From Cymbidium sinense (taxonomy: Eukaryota > Streptophyta > Magnoliopsida > Asparagales > Orchidaceae): 64,000 bases of DNA. Below the pieces are notes generated by a model. That model was not told the DNA's origin and ran no database searches. It was given only the letters and a program-made list of their open reading frames with translations. A program made the position numbers and the translations under genes. Of the stretch, positions 1-11,200 are shown piece by piece. Within the stretch, counting starts at the first letter, position 1. Every line of letters starts with the position of its first letter. The DNA is taken from the NCBI GenBank assembly GCA_021442155.1, contig CM038222.1, positions 56,663,352 through 56,727,351 of the forward strand. The letters run 5' to 3'.

Positions 1-2
1 TT

Positions 3-545
3 AAAGGACAGACACTAGAGGATTTATTAACAACACACCCACTTCCTACTGATTCTCCACTTAGTGACGATCTCCCTGATGAACAAATCATGAACTTAGG
101 GGAGGCCAGCAACCGTTGATGGGAGATGTATTTTGATGGTGTTGCTTCTTTTCTTAAATGTGAAGCACCATGATCTATTCTTCCAAGAAAGGCAGGGATA
201 GGAATAGTTCTTCTAACTCCAAACTGCAATGTGATGAGATTCTCATACTATATTTCCAACCCCTATACCAACAATGAAGCTGAGTATGAGGCTTTGATTA
301 CCGATCTGGAGTTAGCCATCACTATCAGTGTCAAGAGCATCAACATCTTTTGGGATTCTCAGTTGGTCATCAACTAGATTGTCGGGTCCTACCAGGTCCT
401 CAAATCCAAGCTTTGTCATTACTACGAGTATACCATGAAGTTGTTGGCCCAATTTCTTAAAGTCACCATTTACAAGGTTCCCCGAGTAGAGAATGCAGTA
501 GATGAATGCCAAAACTTGCCAAAGAGGCATGTCAAGATGAGTCCA
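3..545 (+). pseudogene. Archaeal-type RNase H domain of Tat pol (broken)
   Basis: Frame 3 encodes the linker after the first RNase H, including the SPLSDDLPDEQIM stretch that recurs in N and T, and then a full RNase H fold. The fold contains YFDG (first catalytic Asp), AGIGIVLLTP, NNEAEYEALI (catalytic Glu), WDSQLVIN (second Asp) and VPRVENAVDE. This domain is the second RNase H that distinguishes Tat elements and would act on the RNA/DNA hybrid during reverse transcription. At least three in-frame stops interrupt it: TGA near 117, TGA near 172 and TAG near 375. The last replaces the Gln of the conserved VINQ motif, consistent with a CAG-to-TAG transition. The real start of pol lies left of the window. 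Confidence 0.8.
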
Positions 546-769
546 TTTCTAAGGGTATAAAAATAGACAAGTCCTATCCCTTATTAATGATGAACTCATC
601 ATGAGACTTTCTCTTGGTGAGGTTGCCAAAAATGGACAAGGAGGATTGAGGCAACCATTCATTTGAACATTGAAACATACCTCAAGAGAGTCATAAGGCC
701 ATCAGTGAAATAGAGCTCTCTCCTATTCTTGTTGATGGCACCTATACCTGGCCCTTTGACCAAATATGG

Positions 770-1600
770 TTATTGTTAGACAAACAACATGAAGCATGTG
801 TATTATAACCAAGGTACATTCAAATCTATGCGGAGCGCATCAATATGGTCCAAAGATGAAGATGAAGATTAAGAGACTAGGATATTATTGGCCTTCTATG
901 ATTACAGATTGCATGGATGTAGCTAGGGGATGCCATCAGTGTCAGGTGCATGGTGTGATCCTCCACTTGCCACTCAACATTCTACACCTTACATTGACCT
1001 CATGGCCATTTGAGTGTTGGGGTACTGACATTGTGGGTCTGATCGATCCTCCTTCTTCCAAAGGCATCGGTTCATCTTAGTCGCCATCAACTACTTTTTT
1101 CCAAGTGGGCAAGCCATCCCACAGAGGTCACAACTCCATGTGCTTCTTTTTAGAACCATATCGTATATAGGTTGGGTGCCTCAATGAATTATATATGATA
1201 ATGGTACAGATTCAAAAGCAAGATCAATAACTTCCGTAAGACATGGTGCATATCAGGAGCAATACGTAACTGAACGTCCCGAGCAAATGGCTTAGTATAA
1301 GCATTCAACAAAAATCTCATCCAGATACTAAAAAAGACTATTGATGATAATAAATGATAGTGGAACGAGCAGTTGGTTGAAGTCTTATGGGCTTATCATA
1401 CCACATACTGAACTTCGAATCAGTCTACCCCATTTTCCTTAGTGTATGATTTTGAAGCCATTCTATCTTTAGAAGTTCAACTCCCATTACTAAGGATAGC
1501 ATTGGATAAGAATATCACTATAGATCAGAATGTAAAGTTATGGTTCGAAGAGCTCGAAGGTTTGGAGGAGAGTTGCCTACGGGCGTGCTAAAATCTCGAG
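770..1600 (+). pseudogene. Integrase zinc finger and decayed catalytic core
   Basis: A 94-codon frame (796-1080) carries the H2C2 zinc-binding module (the His pair around CGAHQ and the CHQCQ cysteines), then YYWPSM and the start of the DDE core at PFECWGTDIVGLIDPPS, which holds the first catalytic Asp. Beyond 1080 the core survives only as short pieces in shifting frames (VGKPSHR, SVYPIFLSV, equivalents of the SKWTEA and TPYSLV blocks). Frameshifts and stops are therefore frequent. In an intact element this enzyme inserts the cDNA. The frame closely resembles the minus-strand integrases of N (28778-29990) and T (59065-60300), so the three are relatives, though not the same family. Confidence 0.8.
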
Positions 1601-1855
1601 TTGTACAAGGCCAAAATAATTCAAGCTCACAACAAGCTGGTCTGCCCTAGGTCTTTCTTAGTAGGAGAACTTGTGTTAGTCCTAAGGAGACCAATTATTG
1701 CCCATCGAAATATGGGAGGCAAGTTTGAACCCACTTGGGAAGGCCCCTATGTCATAGAAGGCCTACCAAGGAGATCTTATCAGCTTATTGATTGTAAAGG
1801 GGAACACTCGATGCTTCCAATTAATGGGCTCTATCTAAAGAAATTTTACCCATGA
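1565..1855 (+). pseudogene. Integrase C-terminal domain, end of pol
   Basis: The final 84 codons are open and include KAKIIQAHNK, VGELVLVLRR, GGKFEPTWEGPYVI, YQLIDCKGE and the terminal PINGLYLKKFYP before a TGA. This is the small beta-barrel DNA-binding domain that closes gypsy integrases. The Leu/Tyr-Lys-Lys-Tyr/Phe-Tyr ending is the usual last block of pol and fixes the end of the coding region at 1855. The frame differs from that of the fragments upstream, so at least one indel separates it from the core. Confidence 0.8.
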
Positions 1856-1929
1856 AACAAATCATGTTTGAAAACAATCATTAATAGAAAGAATAAAATC
1901 TCATTCCATTTATCAAATCTTCTCTTCTT

Positions 1930-4620
1930 TCGAAGTGTTTTTTGCTTGTCTTGAGAATCTACCGTGATGTGTTTAGGGTAGGTGTAAGAGTCCCCCAGTG
2001 GCATCCTATCCCTCTTTCACAAACATAATCTCCTGATGTTATTAGAATAGGTGTAAGAGAGGGCAGAGGCATCTATTTGATTAGCCTAAGTTAGGTGTAG
2101 AGAACCCAAGCAACATCCTTTCTTAGTGGGAATCTTTTGCCATCCATGGCACCATTTCATCAAATTCCCATGTTTAGGTAGGTGTAGAGTCCCCAGAGGC
2201 ATCTATTCTTTTTGACACATGCATAAAACAAACACAAATATTTTATCTCAGGCTATCTTAATGTGGGAGCAATCCCCCTGTGGCACTCACTCATTAGCTG
2301 CTATAGGTCGGTTCTACATGCTACCTCACTAGTATGTCACCACAATGGTCACTTGTTTGGAGATGTGAGTCCCAGCTTTCTTCTAACTTGACCATTTGCA
2401 AACCAATGAGCCTTAGTATGGTAGTCTTCACTTGCCGGTCGGTAAGCTACCTCATGTTGACTATTTAAAAAGATGTGAGTCCCCAAGCTTTCTTCTTAAA
2501 CTAACCATCATGCACTAGCTAGGTTGAGTATATTTGAGGTTTAGGATAAGTCCCCCGGAGGCTCCTTTCCTCTTAGCTACTTTTGAGTTGATATAAGTCC
2601 CTCAAAGGCATTCACTTAGTAGTCACCCTAGGTTGGATAACACTTGTCGAGCTGAAGATAGATTATCCCAACAATCAGTTTTGCTATAGGAGGATGTGAG
2701 TCCCCGAGCATTTTTCCTAGGTTGATTGTCGCAAAATGATGAGCACCTTAGGTTGGTTGATGTTCGCTATGCTGACAGCAGCTCACATGGTGAGTACACC
2801 ACTCTTGGTAGATATGAGTCTCTGAGCTTTCTCCTTGAGTTGGATACTGAATACCTATTGGATATATGACTAGCTATGTCATTTTCTCCAGGGTGTTGGA
2901 TTAAGCCCTTTAGCAGCCCCATCCCCTGCGGGCACTCTATTTGGATCACATCCTTGTGATCCCATTTAGACACTACCTGGGTTACTTTTTTGGAGTCCTT
3001 TTCTAGTAGCCACCCCTGTGGTTGGAGAATTTATTCAGTGGATGCACAGATTCTCCCTTGGTTCAGTAAATTTGAGATAGGTCTATTCTGATATAAGCTC
3101 CTTCTCAGTTTGATCCCTAGCAAACAAACAGGGTCCACGATAAAACAAATTAAAGAAACAAAATTTTTTTTGCTTGTGGATTAGGAATTCAAGCCCCAAA
3201 ATCCAGCGAGCATCTATCTTTAGGGTAGTGTCGGAGAACTCCCTATAGAATTGCGACTACCTTAGTTGAGATAAAGTCCCGGTGGGCACTCACTCATAGT
3301 TTCCTTCGTTCAATCTATTTTGCCATGGCGGTTACCCGACAATCATTACTTTGAAGATATAAGACTATGATGCATTCTTTCTAGCATGATTGTTGCAAAC
3401 CAACGAGCAGCCTTAGGTTAGGTTTGATTTGTTGTCCAAAGCAACCAATCACCCCAGTGGTCTTTTCTAGTTGAAGATGTGATTCCCTGAGCATTCTTCC
3501 CTTTAATTGATCATTGCAAATAGAAAGGCACTCCTTTGGTTGGATAGCTCTCCCATCGTGAAGCTACTCCTTTGGTTCAAAATGAGATAGGTCTAGTCGA
3601 TATAAGCTCTTCCTTTGATCCATCAACCAAATAAATCCATCCAAATAATCTAAAAGTGAAATTAATCTTTGACTATTCTTGAGCTGATTTAAGTTCCCAA
3701 GTGGCATTCACTTAATAGTCATCCTTAGGTTGGGTTCGATTTATTGCCCAAAGCAACCGATCGCCTCAGTGGTTTCTTGTTTCTAGAAGATGTGAGTCCC
3801 CGTGCTTTCTTCATAAAACTTGACCATTATAAATGGAAAGTCACTCCTTTAGTCGGATAGTCTATCATGAAGTTACTCCCTTTGGTTCAAAAATCTAAGA
3901 TAGTCTAGCTTCTATAAGCTCCTCCCAATCCATAAATCAATCTAAAATGACTATTTTGAGTGATTTAAGTCCCCCAACAACATTCACTCAATAGTCAACC
4001 CTAGGTCGGGTTAAATTTGTTGCCCAAAGCAACCGATCACCTCAATGGTTCTTTATTTCTAGAAGATGTGAGTCTCCATTCTTTCTTCTCAAAATTTGAC
4101 CATTGTGTACCAAAAGGAACCCCTTTGGTTGGATTTCTTACCTTGTTGTTGGTAGACTACTCCCTTTGAATTGATAAATCTGAGTTAGGTTTAGGCTCTC
4201 GTGGCCCCTATTTAGTACAGTTTATTGTAAACTGATGGGATTCATCATAATCAAATTAAATAAATTTAAAAATAAAATTAATCTTGACTATCATTGAGTT
4301 TATCTAAGTCCCCCAGCGACATTCACTCAATATTCAGCCCTAGGTTGGGTTCAATCTGTTGTCTTGCTAATAAATTATCCCAGCAACTGGTCTCTACTTT
4401 AGAGGATGTAAGTCTACTATGCTTTCTTTCTAGTATAGCTTCTCCATACTGAAAGGCATCCCTTTTGGTTGGCTAGTTCTACTATGTGTTTACTAGACTA
4501 CCCCTTTGGATTGGTAAATCTGATTTAGGTTTTGGCCTCCATGACTCCTACTTAGTGCAGTCCATCGCAAACCAACAAGGTTCATCTCAAAAATTCAAAC
4601 CTAACAAAAATTGAAGAAAA
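1930..4620 (+). repeat. Degenerate ~280-340 bp tandem repeats in the 3' UTR of element 1
   Basis: Two motifs alternate through the region. One is 'taagtcccccagygacattcact' with variants; the other is 'agatgtgagtccccgagc' followed by 'tttctt'. The first type recurs near 2593, 3264, 3690, 3967 and 4305; the second near 2362, 2470, 2693, 2811, 3476, 3788, 4065 and 4404. Neighbouring copies share 'ccttaggttgggttcgattt' and 'gcaaccgatc' blocks, giving a unit of about 280-340 bp in the right half. No open frame is present. Tat elements are known for hypervariable tandem repeats in this position, and these can seed satellite DNA. Confidence 0.7.
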
Positions 4621-4949
4621 TTCAACCCTCTTCCCTAGCGAAACTTAAACAAATCATTTTCTCCTTAGCGAGACTCAAATCAAATCAAACCTCTCATCCC
4701 CTTGTGGATGACTTGAACCTGCTTCCCTAGTGGAAGGTTCATGTTCTGTTCCTTAGTGGATTCTTCCATCTCTCTTATATCTTGGACATAAGTAGCCACA
4801 TTATACTAAGCTATAGATTCTTTCTACACCTTGGGTTAGGGATAAATTGTTTCTGTTAGGCTTGTGGTCTTTCAGTGTTGTTGATCATTTTGGTCAACAC
4901 CACTATGTGCGGTATTCCTTATTAGTCACACCACACCTATTGGGCACCC
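4621..4949. other. Unassigned spacer between 3' UTR repeats and repeat A
   Basis: This holds a few pyrimidine-rich tracts and a short palindrome around TTGTTGATCA. No gene, purine tract or primer-binding site is visible. Confidence 0.4.
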
Positions 4950-4951
4950 TG

Positions 4952-5037
4952 TATTGGCCTCATTTTTAGAATGAGCTCTCAACCCCTCCATCTTAGGCAT
5001 AGGACTCCTCTTAGAATTTAAGAGTTCCTTAGTCTTA
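4952..5037 (+). repeat. Left terminal inverted repeat of repeat A
   Basis: The core 'cctcatttttagaatgagct' at 4958-4977 and the following 'ctcaacccctccat' are the reverse complement of 12781-12826, with about six mismatches over 57 bp. Similarity continues more weakly through 'aagagttcct'. Copy B begins only at the equivalent of 5003, so this arm is missing there. Confidence 0.7.
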
Positions 5038-5279
5038 AGAAACATCTAGTAATTAGGTGGACACTCAACCTAGTCCTACAAGACTTAGAAGAGTTAGTCA
5101 TATGAATAGGTCATGCCTTAAGGGTGTTAGGAAAACTTGTCTACCCTTAGCTTGAACCGTTCCTCACCTCCCTTCCTTCAAGTCAAAACTCCAAATCAAT
5201 CTTATTTTATTTTCTCTAAACTCAAATCAACTCCATGTGATTGAAATCCATGATTGAAATCTATGATTGAAACTCATGA

Positions 5280-6060
5280 ATGAAAGTTTTTAAGTCCAAA
5301 TCTTTTCTAAGCCCTTAATTATCTTTTAAGGATTTTATGATCAAAACCAAACCAAATCTTTGAGATTTTCTCATAATTCATTTATATTCTCATTTATATT
5401 CACATATATAAATGAAATATAAATTCAAATCAATCAAACTAAACTCAAAATTCAAAATCAATTCATGAAATTTTTCTAAGTCCTTTAAATATTCCTTTTA
5501 CTGGACTTAGCCTAAATCATGATCAAATCAATTCAAATTCATGGGATTTTCTCATAACTCATTTATATTCTCAGTTTATATTCATATATATAAATGAAAT
5601 ATAATTTCAAATCAATCAAACTAAACTCAAAATTTAAAATCAATTCATGAAATTTTTCTAAGTCCTTTAAATATTCCTTTTAATGGACTTAGCCTAAATC
5701 ATGATCAAATCAATTCAAATTAATAGGATTTTCTCATAACTCATTTATATTATTATTTTATATTCACATATTCAAATAAAATATAAATACAAATCTATCA
5801 AACAAAATCAAAAATTCAAGCTCCAAACTACAAAAATTTTCTAAGTCCTTTAAATTCCCTTTTAATGGACTTAGCCTAAATCATGATCAAATCACTTCAA
5901 ATCCTTGAAATTTTCTCATGATTCATTTATATTCTCATTTATATTATTATATATAAATGAAATATAAATTCAAACAATCAAAACCAAATAAAAAATCAAA
6001 CTCAAATCCACTTAAAATCTAACCTAAGCCTTTCAAGTCAAAATCTTGAACTTAGCTAAA
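5280..6060 (+). repeat. ~181-bp tandem array in repeat A
   Basis: The marker 'tttctaagtcctttaaat' recurs near 5475, 5656 and 5838, with weaker flanking copies near 5298 and 6020. Each unit also has 'cttagcctaaatcatgatca' and an 'atttatattcwcatatataa' block that folds on itself. The period is about 181 bp. The homologous region of copy B has the same unit with a 165-181 bp period. Confidence 0.75.
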
Positions 6061-6289
6061 TCAACTTCAAATCAAGCTAAACTCTTGATTTTATTTTATG
6101 ATTCAATCAACCCTACAATCATGAATTCATATATAAATACAAACCTCAATCACTAAATCAAAATCCAATTCAAAAGTCAAAGCCAAAAGTCTTTCATATT
6201 CTTCCTTTGAATATGAAATTGTCTAATGAATCATAACCCATTTGACTTCAAACCACTTGTAAATGGATTTATATTCAATCATAAGTCCA

Positions 6290-7420
6290 TATACAAGTTC
6301 AATCAAACTCAAATCAAGCTTTGACCAAGCCATTTGATCCACTTAGGCTCACTTTACCTAAAGTGACCTGAAGCACTCTTATGAGCCAAATTCTAATCCT
6401 AACCAAATTGGATTGAACCAAACTCACCTATGCCTCTCATCATGATCAACAATCATTGTGGGATGATCAATCAATCAAATTGGGTCAAACCAAGTCAAAC
6501 CTAAGGGTTGACCAAGTCAACACTTAGCCCAAAATGAAACCCAACATAGCCAAAATCCACTAAAGGCCAAATTGGTTGAAACCATTGATCTAAGTTTATT
6601 TTAAATCACTTGTTGAACTTGACCAAAGCCTCAATTGGCCAACTAAACCTAACCAAACCCAATTGACCTTAGACCCAATTTGACCTAAAGGGGTCATGTT
6701 GAGCCAAATTCAAACATAACCAAAATTGTTTGGAAACAAAGATACCAATCCACTCCTTATGACAAACCAAACCTAAACTTACCCTTGACATAGCCCAAAT
6801 AGGTCAAATGAGTCAAATAGGTCAACTTGATCCATTTGACCTAAATGAAGTCATATGAGTCAAATTCAAAACTAAACCAAATTGAATCAAACCAAAGCCA
6901 CTAAAATATTTCAAATGGTCATATGAACTTCACCCAACCCTTGGTTTGACTCAATTTGACCAATTGGCCAACTTGACCCAAGTTGACCCATTTTGACCTA
7001 AATGGATCAACATGAGCCAAACCTTATCAAATGAATTTCATACCTCATGAAACTTAGCCAAACCTAATTTCCCACATACCCAACATATCCAAATTGAATA
7101 ATTAGCAAAATTGAATAAATTTTGGCCTAATCCATGGGTTATTTGATCATGCCATCTTCGTATCAACTTTATACCTTCATAATAGCTCAAGTGTACCCAA
7201 TGAAGAGTGGTGCACCCAACCCAATGGGTTTGGGTCAGCCCAAATGGACCCAAGGCCAAAACTGACCCCATGGGTCAAAATTCTCCTTCACATGGGAGGT
7301 TAGAAATCCACTCAAGATCTCAAATCGACCATGTGAAAAGTTCTAACAGCCCAAATAAACCTTTCCATGTGGTCAATTGGATCAAAACGACAAGCTAAGG
7401 ATTGGTCATCTGATTGCCAT
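6290..7420 (+). promoter_or_regulatory. Dense TTGACC (W-box-like) cluster, repeat A
   Basis: TTGACC/TTGACT and their complements occur every few tens of bases, for example 'aacttgacccaagttgaccc' near 6970. The segment looks like a degenerate short repeat of 'TTGACCcaa'. TTGAC(C/T) is the WRKY transcription-factor site, and WRKY-bound boxes occur in some stress-induced plant LTR promoters. Function here is inferred only. The same enrichment occurs in copy B (18100-19010). Confidence 0.45.
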
Positions 7421-7422
7421 AA

Positions 7423-7439
7423 GGGGAGATATACTCCCC
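7423..7439. promoter_or_regulatory. G/C-clamped TATA palindrome (GGGGAG-ATATA-CTCCCC)
   Basis: GGGGAG and CTCCCC flank ATATA. The equivalent site of copy B (19422-19433) is the perfect palindrome GGGGTATACCCC. Both are followed by 'cctaattca'. Conservation between otherwise diverged copies suggests a core-promoter role. Confidence 0.35.
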
Positions 7440-8138
7440 CTAATTCAATTTGAAATGATCATTTCCACATTCGATTGATCCCTGGTGAGTGTTAGGAAAG
7501 ATCAGAGAGCCATCAAAAGCTTTCTAAGATGGATTTGAAAAGGTCATTTCTCGATTTTCTTCATTAAAAAATAGGGGAGCTCACTTCAATCCTCAACTTC
7601 CTCTATACTCAAATCCATTCCAATTCCTCTTGCACACTCCCTCAAAGGATCAAATTGAGTGCACCCAAGCTCTCATTCGAGTTCCCAAAGTAAGAAGAGG
7701 TGGAATTGGATCAAAGCTACAAAGGAGATCAAGTGGTGTTGGTCCACAGGAAGATCTATTCAACCCCAAGGCTTGAAACTTTCAAGAGGGCTTCATCTTT
7801 ACTAGACAAAGCTACCTCATCGGGCTCGACTGCTGGTGAGGTATAGAATTTTTTGACCACTTAGCTTAGGGGGTGTTGGCTTTTTGTGAAAGCAATTTTC
7901 ATGCCAGGAGAAATCAACCGTTGGATAGGCTTCTCATTAGCTTTAGATGGTGTGAGTACAATCTCATTCCAATCCGAACTCGATCGAGCTCGGATCTTCC
8001 CTAAGATCATGGACAGCCTTTGCTGAGCCTCAAGGAAGAAATAGAGTGATCCTGGCCATCCATCCGTGCATTTTGGTTGGACGGCCAAGATTATTCTGAT
8101 GTTTAGAAAATGAATTATCTCTTTTAAAACTGCGGGAT

Positions 8139-8178
8139 GATCCCTGGTCGTTCGATCCTTGATCGAACGACAGGGATC
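8139..8178. other. Long hairpin in repeat A
   Basis: Arms GATCCCTGGTCGTTCGATC (8139-8157) and GATCGAACGACAGGGATC (8161-8178) pair over 18 bp with a single bulge and a CTT loop. It sits in the GC-richer stretch of the unit. The matching region of B (about 20046-20080) has only a shorter inverted pair (GGAACGA/TTCGTTCC). Confidence 0.75.
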
Positions 8179-8214
8179 AAACCACATACCGCCGTCGTGC
8201 CGCCACCCTAACAT

Positions 8215-11200
8215 GACATTTAAGTAATTAGCTCATGATGTGATGCATATAAAGCGCAGTCACCGTCGCCGCCGCATGTCGTGCTGTGAGCTGATAGGAT
8301 TAGTTAGGCTATTTAGTTAATTTTAATTAATCTCCTCATCTTCAAAAATTCATATCTCCTTCAATAAAATTCAAAAAAAATATGAGGTAAAATTCAATGA
8401 AAAATAATTCAACCTAAAATATTTTAAAAATAACGTCAATGGATTTTTAATTATATTTTTCTTTGATTTTAGGTTTTATTAGAAATCTCATTTTTCTAAT
8501 TACTTCTTAATTAATCCTCTGATTAATCCCAAACTTCTTGGGTATGTTTTAGGTAATGACTTCTACCTCCCCTAATTTTATTGAGATTTATTTAAGGTTT
8601 AATTGGATGAATTATAAATGTGTTTCCTAATTACTATCGTAATCTAATTAAGGATAATTAAAATTGAGTTACTATTTTAATCCATTATTAAGGTTGATTA
8701 AGGTTATATCCAGTGAATAGGAGGCTCAGGGAATAATTTTGGGGTGTTTCCCCCAAACTATTCCTGAAATCTCCTTTTTCTTTTCTTAATCCACTCTTAA
8801 TTAAGGGTTAATTTGTTAATTATCCCCTTAATTAATTTCTAAAAATTCTAAAAACTTTCAGAACTTAATTAATCTACTTTGGGTAGATTCTTAGGTGTTG
8901 AATAGCCTAAGTTCAATTAAGAAAAGCAAAATCTAATTCATATGTGTGAATGAATGTTTTGAAATTACTTAAGTTAAACCCCTTAGCTTAATTAACTATT
9001 AATTATGAGCCAAATTGCATTAGGCCCTTTTCTTCCTAGATGCATTGCAAGTTTAAATTCCTTGTGAGTTTTTATGTCATCTCATTGGCTCATAATTACT
9101 TGGTTAACTATGCTAAGGTGGTGTAGGTAAGGGTTAATTAACTTGCTTAATTCATACCTTAACCTAATTAAAACATAAAAATGAATCTAATCATCTAAAA
9201 ATTAAACAAAAATATCAAATACATGTGGGAATGGGTTAGGAACAGTAAACTTAACTCATATTTTTAAAATTAAATCAAACTTAAACCAAATAAAAATCAC
9301 ATTAAATATAATTTGATTTATTTTAAGCCTTCTTATTTCACAAGAATGTCTTTAGGATTTAATTAAAGTGAATGTGTTTACATGCTTTCATTACTTTGAT
9401 TCTTTGCCAAACATGTTAAATGTGTATGTCATATGGTTTCATGTATCCATATTTTTCAAAATCAAATTCAAAAATGAAATTGTTTACTTTATGTTAAAAT
9501 TGCATGTGTTGGCTAAAGTAGTAATATGAGTGGCTATTATCACTACTAATTTCAAATTATTTTCAAAATATATGAATCAATTATCAAAATTGAAAGTGTG
9601 CTACTTATATTTTAATTATAAGCTTTCATGTGAGAGAATATAAATGTGCGCTTAGCATAGGTATCCCTTTTCTTTTATGTTAGTATAGTTTTGAATAGAA
9701 ATTTGATAAGATGTATGGTTCATTTGAAAAGAACCTAACACTTACCTAATTACATATCATATTCATTCCTATGATATAACTTAAGAAGGGTTACCTATAC
9801 TTGCACACAAAAATTGCATAAACAAAATGAATCAACTAATACAACTTTTACATTTTTTTTCTTTTCCATTTCATTTCTTTCGTACATATGTTTGTATTTA
9901 AAGAAAGTGGTATATTAGTTTGGACAACCTCGATGTTGCAATGCTTTAAGTAGCCCTAAGTAGGTCTTGTACCTTACACCTCTGGTTAGCAATAGCGATG
10001 TACTCACTTATGCCTTCCTTACTTTCATGTGTGCATCTGAAGAATCGGATAAAGAAACCCTTTCTACTTAAGGAAAATCATGCATAGTAAACTTCCAAAC
10101 TTTCTTAAATGAATTACTTAGCATACATCATAAAGTGTGTTAAATATTCTCATTTGTGTGTATATATATGCTCAAAATTCATTCATATGCATGTTATACA
10201 TGTTGGGAAAGAAATGAAGTGATGTATGTTTTGTGAATTTGGTTCATTTTACATAATCTTAAAATGCATTTCTTTTTTGAATAGATTTGTTTAGAGTTCA
10301 TCTAAACTTAGGATTAATTAAAATACTTAATCAAAATATTCACTAAATAAAACCTAAAATGTGAATCTACTTTAAAAATTACTTAGGTCAGGGAAGGAAA
10401 GAGAAGTTTTCTTCTCTTTCCCTCTCTTCATAACTTCATAATTAATTGTAGGATTCACTTGAACCTAATCAAAACATGAAATAAAATCAACCTAAAATAA
10501 TTAAACAACTTAAATGAAACCCTCCTCTAAGATGAACATGTTTTTACACTTAAGAAAATTCTAACTTAAAGCCATAGCTAAGCATACCACACAAGCCTTT
10601 AAAGCACACACATTAGCCTAAGTTACCACTTATAACTTTAGGCTAGATCTGTGCATGGTTTGATATTTGTTTTATTTTATGATATATGTTTTAGATTGGA
10701 TGTTAGGATGTATGAATGGTAGGGCGATCTTAGTCTAACCATTATTTTCTGTGAGGGATTGTGCTTAAAGGGCGCTATCAGAAATAAAAATATAAATGTT
10801 TTTGCTTACAGGTACTTATACCCTTAAGCATAATCCAATAGGCTAGGTGGACTTAGTCACCCATGTGTGGGGTGATAAGTCCAATATACATGCTTGGGAT
10901 TCATGTGGTTTGTTTTAACTAATCTCTATTTTGCAGGTGTTCATTAGATTTTCATTCTTTTCCTTTTCATGTAAATTTATGCAATTAGGATTTTAGAATG
11001 ATTGTTATGGGGATTAGGATAAACATTGGTCATAAGATCCTATCTTATGCACCTTGTGAAGCCTTGGAGCATCCACCTTCCAACCATCCAAAAGAAGGAA
11101 CCAAAGGAGAAAGAAGAAAAGGAGAATGAAGAAATGAAGCTTGAAGACCCCCATAATAATGAATTCATTGCTTAATTATAATTTAATTCATTTGTAATCT

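Larger units (their letters stand above)
1..4951 (+). mobile_element. Element 1: 3' part of a Tat-lineage Ty3/gypsy retrotransposon
   Basis: The left edge of the window cuts a Ty3/gypsy element that reads rightward. The order is second (archaeal-type) RNase H, integrase zinc finger, integrase core, integrase C-terminal domain, then about 3 kb of non-coding 3' region rich in degenerate tandem repeats. An extra RNase H upstream of integrase and a long repeat-bearing 3' UTR are hallmarks of the Tat lineage. All frames are broken, so the copy is dead. No clear polypurine tract or LTR start was found before 4950, so its 3' LTR is not certain; repeat A (4950-12832) is a candidate. There is no antisense gene downstream of pol here, which separates it from elements N and T. 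Confidence 0.8.

Noticed and set aside
5280..6060. Possible CRISPR-like regular spacing
   Set aside because: Units are contiguous and diverged, with no unique spacers of fixed size, and the context is a plant repeat.
7861..8214. 117-codon minus-strand frame in repeat A
   Set aside because: The matching part of repeat B has no such frame, and the frame spans the hairpin at 8139-8178. It is chance.
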